This document shows positions 42,198-51,364 of a stretch of DNA of 64,000 bases, one piece after another. This stretch comes from Virgibacillus profundi. GTDB taxonomy: Bacteria > Bacillota > Bacilli > Bacillales > Amphibacillaceae. The notes under the pieces were generated by a model, which was given only the letters and a program-made list of their open reading frames with translations, ran no database searches and was not told the origin of the DNA. The stretch covers positions 1 through 64,000 of the forward strand of contig NZ_NPOA01000006.1 in NCBI RefSeq assembly GCF_002287375.1, written 5' to 3'. Within the stretch, counting starts at the first letter, position 1. Each line of letters opens with the position of its first letter. The translations under genes were made by a program, and so were the position numbers.

Positions 42198-43127
42198 CTA
42201 TCTGATCAGTGAAAAATAAAACTCCCCTAGAATTTCCTTCATTTGATATTGATCTGGTGAAAGCTCTTTTTCAATAAAAGAGTTAACATCTGATTGTTCA
42301 ACATCGTACATTACTTCAATTTCTTTGGAAAATAGCAGTTTTTCCTTTTCAAGCAAGCTGTAAAGGGACGGTTGTTGTTTTGGTTGCAGTTCTTCCTGAT
42401 TTAGAACTTGTTTTAATCCATCAACATAGTATTCAAACGGACGGCCACCAACAATTTTTACACCTTTATTTTCCTCATTGATCATGATAATGGTAGGAAA
42501 ACCTCTCGCACCCAAGCTTCCAACCAGACCAAAATCTTCATTCAGTAATTGTTGTCCGATTGGTTGTTCCGCTTCATTTACAATGGCTTCTCCATCAAGA
42601 TCAAGTTTATTTACGATTTCAATCATAACGGATTTATCTGAAATATTTTGATTAAATGCGAAAAGTGCTTCTCTTGCACGGCGCAAATATTCAAATGCTT
42701 TTTTCTCATTATGATTTTTTTGAATCACCTTGAATACATGAGAGGGTGGATAGGAGGATTGAACTGGATTATCAATCATTAAAGTACCATCAATTGGCAT
42801 TCTTGAATGTTCTCCAACTTCTCTCCAGTGGCCAGCAACGTCGGCTGGTTTATAGATTCCGTTTGCAGGGTCAATTGGTCCGTCATGCCATTTTTCCAGC
42901 AAGCCACCCATAACTGTATGAAGGTTAAAATAATCACCATACTGCTCTGCAAAACGACGAAGAACAGGTTCAATTGCCCAGCAATGAGAACAAATAGGAT
43001 CAGTCACATAATAAAGATTAATCGATTTCTTTGGTTGATTGAAATCTATAACCTCCATTTCCTCTTCCCCAGCTTCTCCGCATACACCTGTTTCTAAATC
43101 ACAAATCATATTATTATTGTTCCTCAA
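42198..43127 (-). CDS. DsbA-family thiol oxidoreductase (YjbH/SpxH-like form)
   Basis: A 309-residue thioredoxin-fold protein with a DsbA-type helical insert and no signal peptide. The active site is TDPICSHCWAIEPVL (Cys-Ser-His-Cys) near residue 45; the cis-Pro loop is ARGFPTIIM near 210. The TDPxCxxCWAxEP pattern is shared with the YjbH/SpxH adaptor group. A second Cys pair (CDLETGVCG) lies at the N-terminus. It starts at TTG 43127 with GGGGGA upstream. Followed in the operon direction by nothing; it is preceded by the FMN reductase gene, and the TetR gene reads divergently from that. Confidence 0.8.
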   Translation of the reverse strand: MRNNNNMICDLETGVCGEAGEEEMEVIDFNQPKKSINLYYVTDPICSHCWAIEPVLRRFAEQYGDYFNLHTVMGGLLEKWHDGPIDPANGIYKPADVAGHWREVGEHSRMPIDGTLMIDNPVQSSYPPSHVFKVIQKNHNEKKAFEYLRRAREALFAFNQNISDKSVMIEIVNKLDLDGEAIVNEAEQPIGQQLLNEDFGLVGSLGARGFPTIIMINEENKGVKIVGGRPFEYYVDGLKQVLNQEELQPKQQPSLYSLLEKEKLLFSKEIEVMYDVEQSDVNSFIEKELSPDQYQMKEILGEFYFSLIR

Positions 43128-43204
43128 TTCATTTCCCCCATTCTATAGAATTAGCGAGGGAAAAAGCAAAACGCTTAGACCTCGCTTTAAATCATTCTTA
43201 AAAA

Positions 43205-43765
43205 TTATTTTCTAATTGTTTTCAATGCAGTAGACCAATCTACGACCTCATTCAACATTGTTTGAACGGTTTCTTGATGAAAAGGTGCCGGTTTAAATGT
43301 TCTCATTTCTTCAAAATCAGTAAAAAGACTTAGTGCCGGCTGCGTTCCTACCGTTGCAACTTTTGGTACAGTTAGAATTAATCGTAAATTATTAGCGGCT
43401 GTAACCCCTAGAGTAGAACCATAACTTACAATTCCCGCAGCTTTATTATTCCACTCAGGATATAAATAATCGATGGCATCTTTCAACCCGGAAGTAACCC
43501 CTTTGTTATATTCCGCAGTGACAAAAACAAACCCATCAAGTTCACTAATTGTTTCTGACCAAACTTTTGCTTCTGGTGTTTGATAATCCTGTGACATAAT
43601 TGCAGGAACAGGTTCATTAAATTTTGGCAGATTGTAATCTTTAATATCCACCAACTCAAATTCAGCATCTGTTCTTTGATCTGCAATGGACTTCACCCAT
43701 TCTGCAACTTGTAAATTCACTCTTGCATCTCTTGTGCTTCCAGTAACTATACCAATTTTAACCAA
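43205..43765 (-). CDS. NADPH-dependent FMN reductase-type flavoprotein
   Basis: A 186-residue flavodoxin-fold enzyme. FMN-binding loop GIVTGSTRDARVNLQVAEWV at the N-terminus, PEYNKG-type loop (here VTAEYNKGVTSGLKDAIDYL) near 85, and the GxSxG-like SYGSTLGVTAANNL near 115. It reduces FMN, quinones or azo compounds with NADPH. The start is TTG 43765 after AGGAGG. It leads the minus-strand pair with the DsbA-like gene (78 bp apart). Confidence 0.85.
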   Translation of the reverse strand: MVKIGIVTGSTRDARVNLQVAEWVKSIADQRTDAEFELVDIKDYNLPKFNEPVPAIMSQDYQTPEAKVWSETISELDGFVFVTAEYNKGVTSGLKDAIDYLYPEWNNKAAGIVSYGSTLGVTAANNLRLILTVPKVATVGTQPALSLFTDFEEMRTFKPAPFHQETVQTMLNEVVDWSTALKTIRK

Positions 43766-43947
43766 TTAAATTCCTCCTAAAATGTGTTTTATAAAGTGTG
43801 CTATTAAACATCGCACCTGAAAGTTAATTATTTGCTTACAATTGAATTTTAGAACATAATGAAAATCATCAACACCAATAATTCGTTGAAAATGTCGTTT
43901 ATACAACACATTGAAGAAATTGTTTAAAAAGTAGGAGAGAGATCAAC

Positions 43948-44514
43948 ATGAATAAGGTCAAGACGGATCCCCGAATCCAACGTACCCGTAAATTAATCAT
44001 GGATTCTTTCATGGAGCTTTCAAGTGAAAAAGAATTTAAGGATATTACCGTTAAGGATATAACAACTGAGGCTATGATTAATCGTGCCACATTCTATTAT
44101 CATTTTGAAGATATATATGACTTATTGGAAAAGATACTATCTGAAGTATTGTTAGTTAATCTGGATTGTGATTACTACCAAAATAACAATCTAAATGAAA
44201 AAGCGTTGGTTAACATATTCATAGCGATCACAAATTTTCAAAAGTCATTATCCAATCGTTGCCATAGAGGATACGAAGATACGATTGCCCGTATCATTCG
44301 GGAACAGCTTGAAATCATTTTTTACAGAATGTTGTTAAAGCAGAATAAAAAGGAAGAAGATGAAGCCCTGAAAATTACTGCTGTCATATTAAGCTGGGGA
44401 ATTTACGGGGCTTCTGTAGAATGGAGAAGAAATAGCAAGAAGATAGAACCGGAAGAATTTATCAAATCAGCAATTCCTTATATAATGTCCGGGGTTGATT
44501 TTGGACTCGCTTGA
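43948..44514 (+). CDS. TetR/AcrR-family regulator
   Basis: A 188-residue repressor with an N-terminal HTH (DITVKDITTEAMINRATFYYHF, residues 30-51) and a helical C-terminal domain. Divergent from the FMN reductase/DsbA-like pair, which it probably controls. AGGAGAGAG precedes the ATG. Its last codons lie within the yhgE tail repeat (copy 2), so the present 3' end seems to be a join. Confidence 0.85.
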   Translation: MNKVKTDPRIQRTRKLIMDSFMELSSEKEFKDITVKDITTEAMINRATFYYHFEDIYDLLEKILSEVLLVNLDCDYYQNNNLNEKALVNIFIAITNFQKSLSNRCHRGYEDTIARIIREQLEIIFYRMLLKQNKKEEDEALKITAVILSWGIYGASVEWRRNSKKIEPEEFIKSAIPYIMSGVDFGLA

Positions 44515-44602
44515 AGGATTTATTTTCATAGAGAGTGAATAAAGGTGCAGACCTGATGAGGGAAGGCGCCTTTTTGTATGGAGAAGCGTTAAAGTCGTGC
44601 AT
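44504..44602 (+). repeat. yhgE tail/terminator repeat, copy 2
   Basis: AAGGATTTATTTTCATAGAGAG and what follows match the end of the YhgE-like gene, through its terminator to AGCGTTAAAGTCGTGCA. The TetR stop codon is inside the repeat. Confidence 0.75.
44541..44575 (+). terminator. Terminator in tail repeat copy 2
   Basis: AAGGTGCAGACC pairs with GGGAAGGCGCC, followed by TTTTTG; it would serve the TetR gene. Confidence 0.65.
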
Positions 44603-44684
44603 CCTCGAAGAGAATGGTATGTGGTATGGAAGGATGTTAAACAATATACTATGAATTGTTATAAAAGAAGGAGTTTTGGCAATA

Positions 44685-45771
44685 ATGACAGACGCAAAAA
44701 AGTTATTTGAAAGTTTTACATTAGGTAATATAACATTAGATAACCGGGTAGGTGTTGCACCCATGACACGGATCAGTGCAACATCTGAGGGATTGGCAAC
44801 AGATCAAATGAAGTCATACTACACTTCATTTGCCCGTGGAGGATTTGGACTCATTATTACTGAAGGTATTTATACTGACGACAAGCATAGCCCGGGCTAT
44901 ATTTATCAGCCGGGTATTATTAATGATGAACAAGAACAAGCATGGAAGAAAGTAGTGGACTCTGTTCATCAGGCCGGTGCGAAAATAATTGCGCAGTTAA
45001 TGCATACAGGAGCCGTTGTTCATGGGAACCCTTTTAATCAGGATTCAATCGGTCCCTCTGTTGTTAAGCCTAAAGGGGAGAAAAGTGAAATTTATGAAGG
45101 GAAAGGACCATTCCCAACTCCAAGAGAAGCAACAAAAGAAGAAATTACAGAAGTGATAAACGGATTTGTTAATGTAGCTAAACGTGCAAAATCAGCTGGA
45201 TTTGATGGAATTGAAATTCATGGAGCCAATGGTTACTTGCTTGATGAGTTTCTAACTGACTATACGTACAGATGAATACGGTGGTTCAACGGAAAACCGG
45301 GTTCGTTTATTAGTAGAAGTGTATAAATCTATTCGGGAAGCAGTTGGGCAGAACTTTACCATTGGTATTCGGATTTCACAAGCAAAAGTAAATGATAACA
45401 CACACAAGTGGACAGGTAAGGAACAAGATACTGAAATCATTTTTGGTCAATTAGGGAAGGCTGGTCTAGACTTTATTCATGTTTCGGAATACGAGGCATG
45501 GAAGCCTGCATTCGACACAAGCGGACCATCACTAGCTTCACTTGTCAAAAAATATGGAAAAGCTCCTGTAATTGCCAACGGTCATTTAGAGGTTCCAAAA
45601 AGAGCTGAGGAAATGATCGAGAATGGAGAAGCCGATGTGATTACATTAGGTAAAGGGGCCCTGGCTAACCATGATTGGGTGAATAAAGTTAAGAATGGGG
45701 AGCCAATGGCAGATTTTAACCCAGAAGAAGTGTTAAGCCCGAATGTGAAAATCAAGGAATTTGAACTGTAA
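44685..45771 (+). pseudogene. Frameshifted Old Yellow Enzyme-family NADH:flavin oxidoreductase
   Basis: The full gene would encode about 365 residues of a TIM-barrel FMN enzyme. The first frame runs to a stop at 45275 (GFDGIEIHGANGYLLDEFLT, then DYTYR), and the second resumes with TDEYGGSTENRVRLLVEVYK. The family reads DYTNxRTDEYGG here, so a few bases are missing near 45260. FMN- and substrate-site parts of both halves are intact (GVAPMTRISA; LMHTGAVVHG; GKGALANHDWVNKV). A sequencing error is possible. Confidence 0.8.
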
Positions 45772-45874
45772 ATCCTCTGCGTTTGCTTCGCTGGAATCCA
45801 ATTAAAATAGGTTATAAATTCTTGCTGAAGAGATTTTGAAAGCAATTGAAGAAATGTTTGTAGAAGCCAGCAGG

Positions 45875-45975
45875 AGAAGAGAAAGGAATTTGGGCTCGTT
45901 TTAAGGATTTATTTTCAAAAAGCGTGAATGAAGGTGCTGACCCTGAAGAGGGGTGGTGCCTCTTTTGTGTGGGAA
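45875..45975 (+). repeat. yhgE tail/terminator repeat, copy 3
   Basis: GAAAGGAATTTGGG...TTTAAGGATTTATTTTCA matches the last codons of the YhgE-like gene and its terminator. The 100 bp before it (45772-45874) show only a weak open stretch. Confidence 0.75.
45929..45967 (+). terminator. Terminator in tail repeat copy 3
   Basis: AAGGTGCTGACCC pairs with GGGTGGTGCC, followed by TCTTTTG. Confidence 0.6.
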
Positions 45976-46044
45976 ACATGTAGAATTCTATCTACTTTGG
46001 TTCTTTAAACTATTGATAAGAGAAGTCATGCACCCTTCATCCAA

Positions 46045-46176
46045 GTTTTGCAACATCTTAGAAGGCCACGGGATTACCCAGTTGAACGAATGATGCGTGA
46101 TACAAAAATAACACAAATTTACACTGGCACTGTAGAAATGCAACGGATTGAGATTGCTGATAAGATTTTGGGCTAG
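46045..46176 (+). pseudogene. C-terminal remnant of an acyl-CoA dehydrogenase
   Basis: [20 protein letters not shown] followed by [15 protein letters not shown] and a stop is the ending of acyl-CoA dehydrogenases (usually [25 protein letters not shown]). The rest of the gene is absent; the catalytic Glu position of the usual EGT is altered to TGT. Confidence 0.75.
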
Positions 46177-46184
46177 TTTATAAC

Positions 46185-46231
46185 AAAACTCAGGTTTCTG
46201 CTGATTCAGCAATACCTGAGTTTTATTTTTT
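46185..46231. terminator. Terminator
   Basis: AAAACTCAGGT and ACCTGAGTTTT enclose an inner CTGCTGATTCAGCA hairpin, followed by ATTTTTTG. It lies between the acyl-CoA dehydrogenase remnant and the brxC 3' end. Confidence 0.8.
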
Positions 46232-46254
46232 GAATAGAAATGTAAAAGTCTTTT

Positions 46255-46605
46255 CTATTTTGCTACTCCCCGAACCGCTTCACCAATATTCTCAACCGTT
46301 ATTTTAGAATGTGAAGTATGCCAAAGAATTTCCTTATCCTTAATTAAAAATATTTGCGGGGATTCATGCTTCACGTCTGTCATTTCAGCAATTTGATTAG
46401 ACACCGCTCTATCCTCGATCACTTTTACCAAATAACTATCAAGCGCCTGATCGGCAGATTCCAAAAAGGTTTGAAACTGTCCGTAAGCCTTGGCACTAAT
46501 TGGGCATGTCGTGCTGTGCTTGAATAATAGAACTGGCTTTTCAGTACTGCTCTCCCAGACTTGTTCCAATTCATCATTTGCATGAAGCTCTTTATATTCG
46601 ATCAT
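46255..46605 (-). CDS. brxC: Bacilliredoxin BrxC/YtxJ-type
   Basis: A 116-residue thioredoxin-fold protein with one redox Cys in HSTTCPISAKAY (the TCPIS motif of the YtxJ family). It removes bacillithiol from proteins after oxidative stress, in the cytoplasm. AGGAGGAGA precedes the ATG. Apparently monocistronic. Confidence 0.88.
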   Translation of the reverse strand: MIEYKELHANDELEQVWESSTEKPVLLFKHSTTCPISAKAYGQFQTFLESADQALDSYLVKVIEDRAVSNQIAEMTDVKHESPQIFLIKDKEILWHTSHSKITVENIGEAVRGVAK

Positions 46606-46808
46606 TATTATCTCCTCCTATTAAAAATAAGCCTTTTCTCGAACATACTCTTTTCAGGTAAGTCTTGCAACCAATTAGCATATAGTATAATTTTTTCTGT
46701 CACTCTATTATTGGTTGAAAAATATATTTAACGTTACTTTTAAATAGGATAAATATTAAAAGAAAACGAAGAAATAATCTGGGGTGCGGCAGACGAGTAA
46801 AAATGAAA

Positions 46809-46845
46809 TAAGGCAGTGGCCATTTCGGATGGACACTGCCTTTTA
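46809..46845 (-). terminator. Terminator of the SDR pair
   Basis: AAGGCAGTGGCCAT and ATGGACACTGCCTT form a stem; read on the minus strand a TTATTTCATTTTT tract follows. The gap 46606-46808 shows no gene. Confidence 0.7.
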
Positions 46846-46856
46846 ATATTCATACC

Positions 46857-47678
46857 TTATTTATTCTGTGCAGCACGAAGCTTGGCCATATTAGCTGTTG
46901 TCCCGCCATCAACACGAATATCAGTACCAGTAATGTAGGATGCTGCATCACTAATTAGAAAATCAACAACGGATGCAATTTCGATTGGTTTGCCTTCACG
47001 CTGTAGTGGTGTATTCTCTAACATTACCTTCATTTCCGCTTGTTGAGAAGCTTCTTGTCGTCCCATTGGTGTATTGATTGTTCCTGGTGATAAGGAAACA
47101 ATACGAGCACCTTTTTGCCCCCAAGCCCATGCTTGTTCTTCAACAATTAACATCACACCTAATTTCGATAAACTGTATGCAGCTCCTGGATTACCTTGTG
47201 TGATTTCTTCCATTGTTTCCAGTACATTTTCGTCTAATGGGTTTTTTAAGATCTCTGTGTATGGGCCTTCTTTTGGTACAAAATGGCCACTCATGGAAGA
47301 GATACATACCGCAACTGTTTCTGGTCCTGCTCGTCTAATAAATTCATCTAATACAATTCCTGTACCTACCAAATTTACTTCTGTAATACGATTGGAATTG
47401 CCCATTGTAGGAGACAATCCCGCAGTATGAATAATGGATTTTAAAGTGCCTAATGATGCAGCTTTATCAGCTAAAGCCTTAACATTTTTAGTGTCTGTAA
47501 TATCCACTGTTTGGTGGTGAACATTCGTAATTCCTTTTGCTGCCAGCTCTTCTTTTGTTTGTACTAGCCGTTCCTCATTCACATCTGCTAATAGAACCGT
47601 TCCTTTTTTGCCAACTAATTCTGCAATCGCTTTTCCCATACCGCCTGATCCACCTGTAATGACGTATACGTTTGACAT
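46857..47678 (-). CDS. Short-chain dehydrogenase/reductase
   Basis: A 273-residue Rossmann oxidoreductase: VITGGSGGMGKAIAEL for NAD(P), AYSLSKLGVML as catalytic Tyr-x-x-x-Lys, and the C-terminal ITGTDIRVDGGT. The NNAG motif is altered to HTAGL, as in several classical SDRs. Second gene of a pair with 47719-48480, 40 bp apart. Start ATG 47678, six bases after AAGGAGG, preferred to the adjacent ATG 47681. Substrate unknown. Confidence 0.85.
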   Translation of the reverse strand: MSNVYVITGGSGGMGKAIAELVGKKGTVLLADVNEERLVQTKEELAAKGITNVHHQTVDITDTKNVKALADKAASLGTLKSIIHTAGLSPTMGNSNRITEVNLVGTGIVLDEFIRRAGPETVAVCISSMSGHFVPKEGPYTEILKNPLDENVLETMEEITQGNPGAAYSLSKLGVMLIVEEQAWAWGQKGARIVSLSPGTINTPMGRQEASQQAEMKVMLENTPLQREGKPIEIASVVDFLISDAASYITGTDIRVDGGTTANMAKLRAAQNK

Positions 47679-47718
47679 CATTAACCTCCTTAAAGATCTG
47701 ATTACACTTTTATCGTTT

Positions 47719-48480
47719 TTAAAATGCAGCAGTCCAACCGCCGTCAGCAGTAACTACAGTACCGTTTACAAAGCTTGAATCATCCGACGCGAGGAACAGG
47801 GCTACTTGTGCGATTTCTTCAGGCTGACCAACTCTTGGCATAACTCCCTGTACTGCTTTGGTGCGCTCCATACCAAATTGATTAACATTTTTCATGGATG
47901 ATGCAATATTTGTTGCTACACCACCGGGAGCAATGGCATTACAGCGGATACCTTTTTGAGCATACATATAGCCAGTGTTTTTTGTAAGTCCGATAACTGC
48001 ATGTTTTGATGCTCCATAAGTTGCGCCCGCATGAGCACCAGTCAACCCACCAGTTGAAGCAGTATTAATGATTACTCCATTTTCCTTTTCCAGGAAAATT
48101 GGCAGAGCTTTGCGCATCGCTCTCATAACGCCTTTCGTATTAACATCAAAAATCAGGTCCCAGCTTTCATCAAGAATATCCGCAACAGGTTCAAATCCAT
48201 CCATAATACCAGCATTATTTACCAGAATATCCAGGGTTCCAAACTCATTAACGGCTGTGTCAATCATAGTATCAATGTCCTTTTGTTCAGCAACATTTAC
48301 CTTAACTGCTTTAGCAATGCCATTATTTCCAGTGATTTCTTTAACTACCGCTTCAGCACCATCCAAATTAAGATCAGCAACAATTACTTTTGCCCCTTCT
48401 TTGGCATACAATTCTGCAATGGCTTTACCCATTCCTGAAGCAGCACCTGTTACAACAGCAACTTTGTCTTTTAATTTCAT
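47719..48480 (-). CDS. Short-chain dehydrogenase/reductase (glucose/3-oxoacyl-type)
   Basis: A 253-residue classical SDR: VTGAASGMGKAIAELYA, LVNNAGIMDG, catalytic TYGASKHAVIGLT, VNGTVVTADGG. GGAGG lies before ATG 48480; the in-frame start 15 bases upstream overlaps that site and is not used. First gene of the minus-strand SDR pair, divergent from the TetR gene. Confidence 0.88.
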   Translation of the reverse strand: MKLKDKVAVVTGAASGMGKAIAELYAKEGAKVIVADLNLDGAEAVVKEITGNNGIAKAVKVNVAEQKDIDTMIDTAVNEFGTLDILVNNAGIMDGFEPVADILDESWDLIFDVNTKGVMRAMRKALPIFLEKENGVIINTASTGGLTGAHAGATYGASKHAVIGLTKNTGYMYAQKGIRCNAIAPGGVATNIASSMKNVNQFGMERTKAVQGVMPRVGQPEEIAQVALFLASDDSSFVNGTVVTADGGWTAAF

Positions 48481-48633
48481 ATTCTTTTCCTCCAATGTAG
48501 ATTGATTTTATTGTACATCTGTCTAATAAAAATTATAATAGATAAGTGAAACAAGCACAAACAACGGAAAACTTGTAATGTGTTGAGTAATAAACACTTA
48601 TTAATGAAGGTGTTCAATAATGGAGTGAAAAAA

Positions 48634-49209
48634 TTGAAACAGGATCTGCGGATTATAAAAACTCAGGAAAGTTTGCGCCATGCTTTATTATCATTGTTAA
48701 AATCGAAACCATTGGAATCTATTACAATCGCAGAGCTATGCCGCTTGGCAAAAATTAACCGCGGAACTTTTTACTTACACTACAGAGATGTTCATGGTGT
48801 TTTTAAACATTACCTGGAGGTGATTGTCGAAGATTTAAGACAATCCTATAAGGAACCATATTATAAGACGAACTTTATTATTAAAAATATCGAAGCAGAC
48901 ATGATTAAAATATTTCATCATGTAAAGAAATATCAGGACTTTTATAAGATTATTTTTGATGAAAAAATGCCGATAACGTATTATTATTTGCTCTTTGATA
49001 CTGTCCGTTCATTTATGAAAGAAACCGTAAATAAAGAAATTCAGGAAACAGAATCTGATATAAAAATAGACTATCTTATTAGCTATCAGACAAATGCTAT
49101 TCTGGGAATTTTAATTGAATGGCACCGCGAGGGATACAGAACTTCTATCGATGAGTTGAATCAGCAGCTGATCGCAATAATATCGATTAATAGCCCGTTT
49201 AAGAAATGA
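48634..49209 (+). CDS. TetR/AcrR-family regulator
   Basis: A 191-residue repressor with HTH segment ITIAELCRLAKINRGTFYLHY and a helical ligand domain of the TetR_C_8/33 type. The TTG at 48634 follows TGGAGTG at good spacing; the in-frame start at 48580 has none. Divergent from the SDR pair, which it probably controls. Confidence 0.8.
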   Translation: MKQDLRIIKTQESLRHALLSLLKSKPLESITIAELCRLAKINRGTFYLHYRDVHGVFKHYLEVIVEDLRQSYKEPYYKTNFIIKNIEADMIKIFHHVKKYQDFYKIIFDEKMPITYYYLLFDTVRSFMKETVNKEIQETESDIKIDYLISYQTNAILGILIEWHREGYRTSIDELNQQLIAIISINSPFKK

Positions 49210-49275
49210 ATAAAGGATAAATGGTGTTAAAGGAATTGCAGTTTTAAAGAGTGACAGTTTCTGGAATTTGCAGAT

Positions 49276-49350
49276 ATGATACGCCGAGCCACACCGGAAG
49301 AAGGGGATCAAAAAGCTCTTGTCCCTCAAATAGAAAACATGTACCTGAGG
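49276..49350 (+). pseudogene. N-terminal fragment of a GNAT acetyltransferase
   Basis: MIRRATPEEGDQKALVPQI is like the first strand and helix of GNAT N-acetyltransferases; similarity ends within about 25 codons where the convergent SDR gene begins. No ribosome site seen. Confidence 0.3.
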
Positions 49351-49374
49351 AACAAGCAGAGAGTCCTGATCTAC

Positions 49375-50109
49375 TTACTGCGCAGTCAACCCACCATCAA
49401 CCACAAACTCGGCTCCAGTACTATAACTTGAATCATCAGAAGCAAGATACAAAACAAGATTTGAAACTTCTTCAGGCTTTGCAACTCGTTTATTTGGAAT
49501 ATATTTTGCAAATTCTTTAATTGCATCCTTGGAATCTCCTTGTGCAATCATTGGGGTTTCAATAACTCCGGGATGAACAGAGTTTACACGAATACCAGAA
49601 TGAGCAAGTCCAAGGGCGGCAGCTTTTGTCATACCTCTTACAGCAAATTTCGAATCAGTGTAGCCAATTGCGCCACCAACAAGACCATTTATTGAAGAAA
49701 TATTTACGATTGAACCATTATCACTCTTTTTCATAGAAGGTATGACTGCTTTCATGCCGAGAAATACGGATACCTGGTTAATGTCGATGATTCTTCTATA
49801 TTCCTCTTCCGTTATTTCTTCAATTGATTTATTCATACTGATACCAGCATTGTTAACTAATACATTAACTGGACCAAATGCCTCCTCAGTTGCTGCAACG
49901 GCTTCCTGCCAATTTGCTGCTTTTGTTACGTCGAGTTTGATGAATTTTGCATTTTCTCCAAGTTCTTTAGCTAATGCGTCTCCTTCATTTTCCTGAATAT
50001 CTGCAATCATTACTTTAGCCCCTTCATTAATGAACAACCGGGCATGAGTTGCTCCCATTCCACGTGCTGCCCCTGTAATAATTGCTACTTTATCGTTTAA
50101 TCTTTTCAT
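49375..50109 (-). CDS. Short-chain dehydrogenase/reductase
   Basis: A 244-residue classical SDR: IITGAARGMGATHARLF, VNNAGISMNKS, catalytic GYTDSKFAVRGMTK, STGAEFVVDGG. Like cyclopentanol/3-alpha-hydroxysteroid dehydrogenase-type SDRs in its GAARGMGA nucleotide loop. Third gene of the minus-strand operon SDR-MarR-SDR, with GGAGG before the ATG. Confidence 0.85.
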   Translation of the reverse strand: MKRLNDKVAIITGAARGMGATHARLFINEGAKVMIADIQENEGDALAKELGENAKFIKLDVTKAANWQEAVAATEEAFGPVNVLVNNAGISMNKSIEEITEEEYRRIIDINQVSVFLGMKAVIPSMKKSDNGSIVNISSINGLVGGAIGYTDSKFAVRGMTKAAALGLAHSGIRVNSVHPGVIETPMIAQGDSKDAIKEFAKYIPNKRVAKPEEVSNLVLYLASDDSSYSTGAEFVVDGGLTAQ

Positions 50110-50124
50110 ATGAATTCCTCCAAT

Positions 50125-50559
50125 TTAAGATTTCCTGTCTTGAATGCCTTTTACTAATTTCTCCTGAATCACTAGATATTGATTGATTTCTTCTTCACTT
50201 AAAACATCAAAAAGTTCCATAAACACCTTTTGGCCAATTTCTTGTGCCTCATTCAACGCTATTTCACCAGCAGGTGTAATTTTCAATTGAATTGTTCTGC
50301 GGTCACTCTCATCATATAGTCTCTCAGCTAGTTCTAATTTCGTAAGCTTTGTTGCAATGTTTGTCATTGCTCCCTTAGTATAGCCTAGCGTTTCAGCTAA
50401 TTCGACCTGCTTCCTGGGACCTTTTGATTTTAATTCAGACAATACCAGAATTGGCGAAATTCCAAGGGGATGTTGAAATTCCTTTGTGAATCTAATAATG
50501 TTTTCATTATTCATTTGTTCGATTGCATGAATTAGTTTAAAAATATTTCTCTGACGCAA
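50125..50559 (-). CDS. MarR-family regulator
   Basis: A 144-residue winged-HTH dimer: KQVELAETLGYTKGAMTNIATK (recognition helix) and AERLYDESDRRTIQLKITPAG (wing). Starts at TTG 50559 after GAGAGG. It lies inside the SDR operon and probably represses it through the palindrome at 51365-51403. Confidence 0.85.
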   Translation of the reverse strand: MRQRNIFKLIHAIEQMNNENIIRFTKEFQHPLGISPILVLSELKSKGPRKQVELAETLGYTKGAMTNIATKLTKLELAERLYDESDRRTIQLKITPAGEIALNEAQEIGQKVFMELFDVLSEEEINQYLVIQEKLVKGIQDRKS

Positions 50560-50586
50560 AATAATCCTCTCCAGTAGATAAGAATA

Positions 50587-51342
50587 TTAACGCAGCATAA
50601 TGGAGCCGCCATCAACCATGATTGTTTGGCCTGTAATATATTGCGAATCCTCAGATGCAAGGAAGACTGCAACCCGGCCAATATCCTTTTCGACATCACC
50701 AAAACGTCCCATTGGAATTTTGTTCTTAACTGCCTCATAATATTCAGGCTGTGCTTTTGCCCATGCTTCAACTCCAGGCGAATTTGCGATTGGGCTTATT
50801 AAATTTACGTTAATGCCAAATCTGCCCCATTCATTTGCAGCTACGCGTGAAATCCCGCGAATAGCTTCTTTTGCTGCTGCGTATGCACCCTGCGTTTCAT
50901 GACCATCCAATCCTGCACCGGATGCAAAATTTATTATATTTCCTTTTGATTCTTTTAAATAGGGAAGTGCAGCCTTCATTAAATAGAAGGTTGGATAAAA
51001 TCCAGTTCCAAATGATAAATCCAGATCTTCCTGTGTTGTTTCTTCAATAGTAACTTGTTTTGATGCATGTGCATTATTTACCAATACATCAAGCTTTCCG
51101 TACTTTTCAATTACTGTTGTAATAATTTGTCCCAAGTTTTCCCGATCCATTAAATTAGCCTGAAGAAACATGGATTTAGGAGAAACAGTCTGTAATTCCT
51201 TTTCCATTTCTTTCCCGGTCTCTTCATTAACGTCAACAATCGTAACGATTGCTCCTTCTTTGACCATTACCTTTGCCATACCGCTGCCAATTCCACCAGC
51301 GCCACCAGTAATGATAGCTACTTTATCCTGTAATTTGCCCAT
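50587..51342 (-). CDS. Short-chain dehydrogenase/reductase
   Basis: A 251-residue SDR: ITGGAGGIGSGMAKVM, LVNNAHASK (His in place of Gly), catalytic AYAAAKEAIRGISR, ITGQTIMVDGGS. I chose ATG 51342, nine bases after AAGGAG, because the in-frame ATG at 51351 touches the ribosome site. First gene of the SDR-MarR-SDR operon. Confidence 0.85.
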   Translation of the reverse strand: MGKLQDKVAIITGGAGGIGSGMAKVMVKEGAIVTIVDVNEETGKEMEKELQTVSPKSMFLQANLMDRENLGQIITTVIEKYGKLDVLVNNAHASKQVTIEETTQEDLDLSFGTGFYPTFYLMKAALPYLKESKGNIINFASGAGLDGHETQGAYAAAKEAIRGISRVAANEWGRFGINVNLISPIANSPGVEAWAKAQPEYYEAVKNKIPMGRFGDVEKDIGRVAVFLASEDSQYITGQTIMVDGGSIMLR

Positions 51343-51364
51343 TTTCCTCATCTCCTTGAAAGTG

